This document shows positions 63,506 through 64,000 of a DNA stretch of 64,000 nucleotides, piece after piece. Below the pieces are notes generated by a model that was given only the letters and a program-made list of their open reading frames with translations, had not been told where the DNA came from and made no database searches. The position numbers and the translations under genes were made by a program. The stretch lies in assembly GCA_902651635.1 (NCBI GenBank), contig CACRSC010000085.1, forward strand, positions 1-64,000. The letters are read 5' to 3'. Each line of letters opens with the position of its first letter. Position 1 is the stretch's first letter. The DNA comes from Mastigamoeba balamuthi (lineage: Eukaryota; Evosea; Mastigamoebida; Mastigamoebidae).

Positions 63506-64000
63506 TCACTGAGTAGCATACGGAAAGCCTCCTGGCTGGGCCAGACTGACAAAGGTCCTCTCAGAGTGTCCTGTGAATGAATTGCCAGCATACTCCATCA
63601 GAGGAGTGAGCTGGACCCTCTGGTTGATCCTGCTCTGCTGCGGGTTGCCCACAGGCCCGGTCGTGGGCTTGAATGGAGTGGTGAGGCCCACTGTCTCAAT
63701 CAGCCTCTTCATCTCATAGGGGCTGAGGAAGCCACGAGTGAACTTTTCACCCAGGGGTTGCTGTATGGAATTCGTGGCCTGGACACTGCCAGGGCTGTTG
63801 ATGACGTCCTGGATCTCTGAGACCTCGGTGAAGGCGATCCTCTTGGCCATGTTCTCGTAGTTGGGCAGCTCGCACTTCAGCATCTCATACTCCTTGGCCG
63901 TGTCAAACCTCTTGCCAATAAACTCCTTCCAGCAGTTGACGATGGGCCCGAAGTTTGAAATGAAGTACGCCAGGGTCGGAGGGTCCTTCCAGGGCTTCAC
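63506..64000 (-). CDS. Unknown ORF running off the window end
   Basis: An unbroken frame of 164 codons that enters from beyond 64000 and stops at 63506. Residues: PWKDPPTLAYFISNFGPIVN, WKEFIGKRFDTAKEYEMLKC, MAKRIAFTEVSEIQDVINSP, FTRGFLSPYEMKRLIETVGL, RVQLTPLMEYAGNSFTGHSE and PGGFPYATQ. It has a mixed alpha and loop character with no low complexity and good codon coherence, so it is probably real or only recently lost. I do not recognise the family; a structural protein of a mobile element is possible, and so is a host gene. Confidence 0.45.
   Translation of the reverse strand: MKPWKDPPTLAYFISNFGPIVNCWKEFIGKRFDTAKEYEMLKCELPNYENMAKRIAFTEVSEIQDVINSPGSVQATNSIQQPLGEKFTRGFLSPYEMKRLIETVGLTTPFKPTTGPVGNPQQSRINQRVQLTPLMEYAGNSFTGHSERTFVSLAQPGGFPYATQ

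Overview
This is a repeat-packed stretch of a eukaryotic nuclear genome. The evidence is short GT-AG introns (about 50-120 nt), host genes of eukaryotic type (a Kelch-BTB protein, a Pds5 cohesin-regulator fragment, two type II membrane-anchored enzymes), and at least five superfamilies of eukaryotic DNA transposon beside a LINE scrap and fossils of two retrotransposon groups. I cannot name the species. The mix, plus a giant-virus-like fossil, would suit a unicellular relative of animals such as an ichthyosporean, but that is inference with low confidence.

Layout. 1-8.2 kb: a DIRS-like fossil, an unknown coding fragment split by a Tc1/mariner copy with 31-bp perfect terminal repeats, and copy A of a Harbinger-like element. 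8.2-11.6 kb: AT-rich, mostly unique DNA with an intact single-exon glycosyltransferase-like gene. 11.6-20 kb: LINE and mariner scraps, Harbinger-like copies B, G and C, and a transposase with a GHG...DGHFG motif. 20-26 kb: an unknown gene and a large transposase-like gene on the minus strand carrying an in-frame 12-bp minisatellite. 26.5-29.2 kb: an AT-rich block with repeats typical of giant-virus or phage fibre proteins (fossil). 29.2-31.5 kb: a broken copy of the methyltransferase and three exons of Pds5. 31.7-35.3 kb: a Ty3-like fossil. 35.2-42 kb: unknown exons, a PiggyBac-like element with a downstream passenger ORF, and two further transposases. 42-46 kb: dispersed repeats and an unknown BAH-like ORF. 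46.2-47.3 kb: the intact methyltransferase. 49.5-50.5 kb: another DDE transposase. 51.3-57.1 kb: Harbinger-like copies E, D and F; D looks complete, with terminal repeats and two divergent spliced genes. 57-58.2 kb: a second PiggyBac passenger ORF. 58.5-60.2 kb: a Kelch-BTB-BACK gene interrupted by a TGA and a one-base frame slip. 61-64 kb: more transposase pieces and an unknown ORF running off the end.

Only the glycosyltransferase-like gene, the methyltransferase and perhaps the Kelch-BTB gene look like living host genes; nearly everything else is mobile DNA or its remains. The most unusual items are the two-gene Harbinger-like family whose second gene differs between copies, the conserved passenger ORF tied to a PiggyBac-like element, the minisatellite-expanded transposase, and the giant-virus-like fossil. 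All calls are made by eye from sequence; no database search was run.
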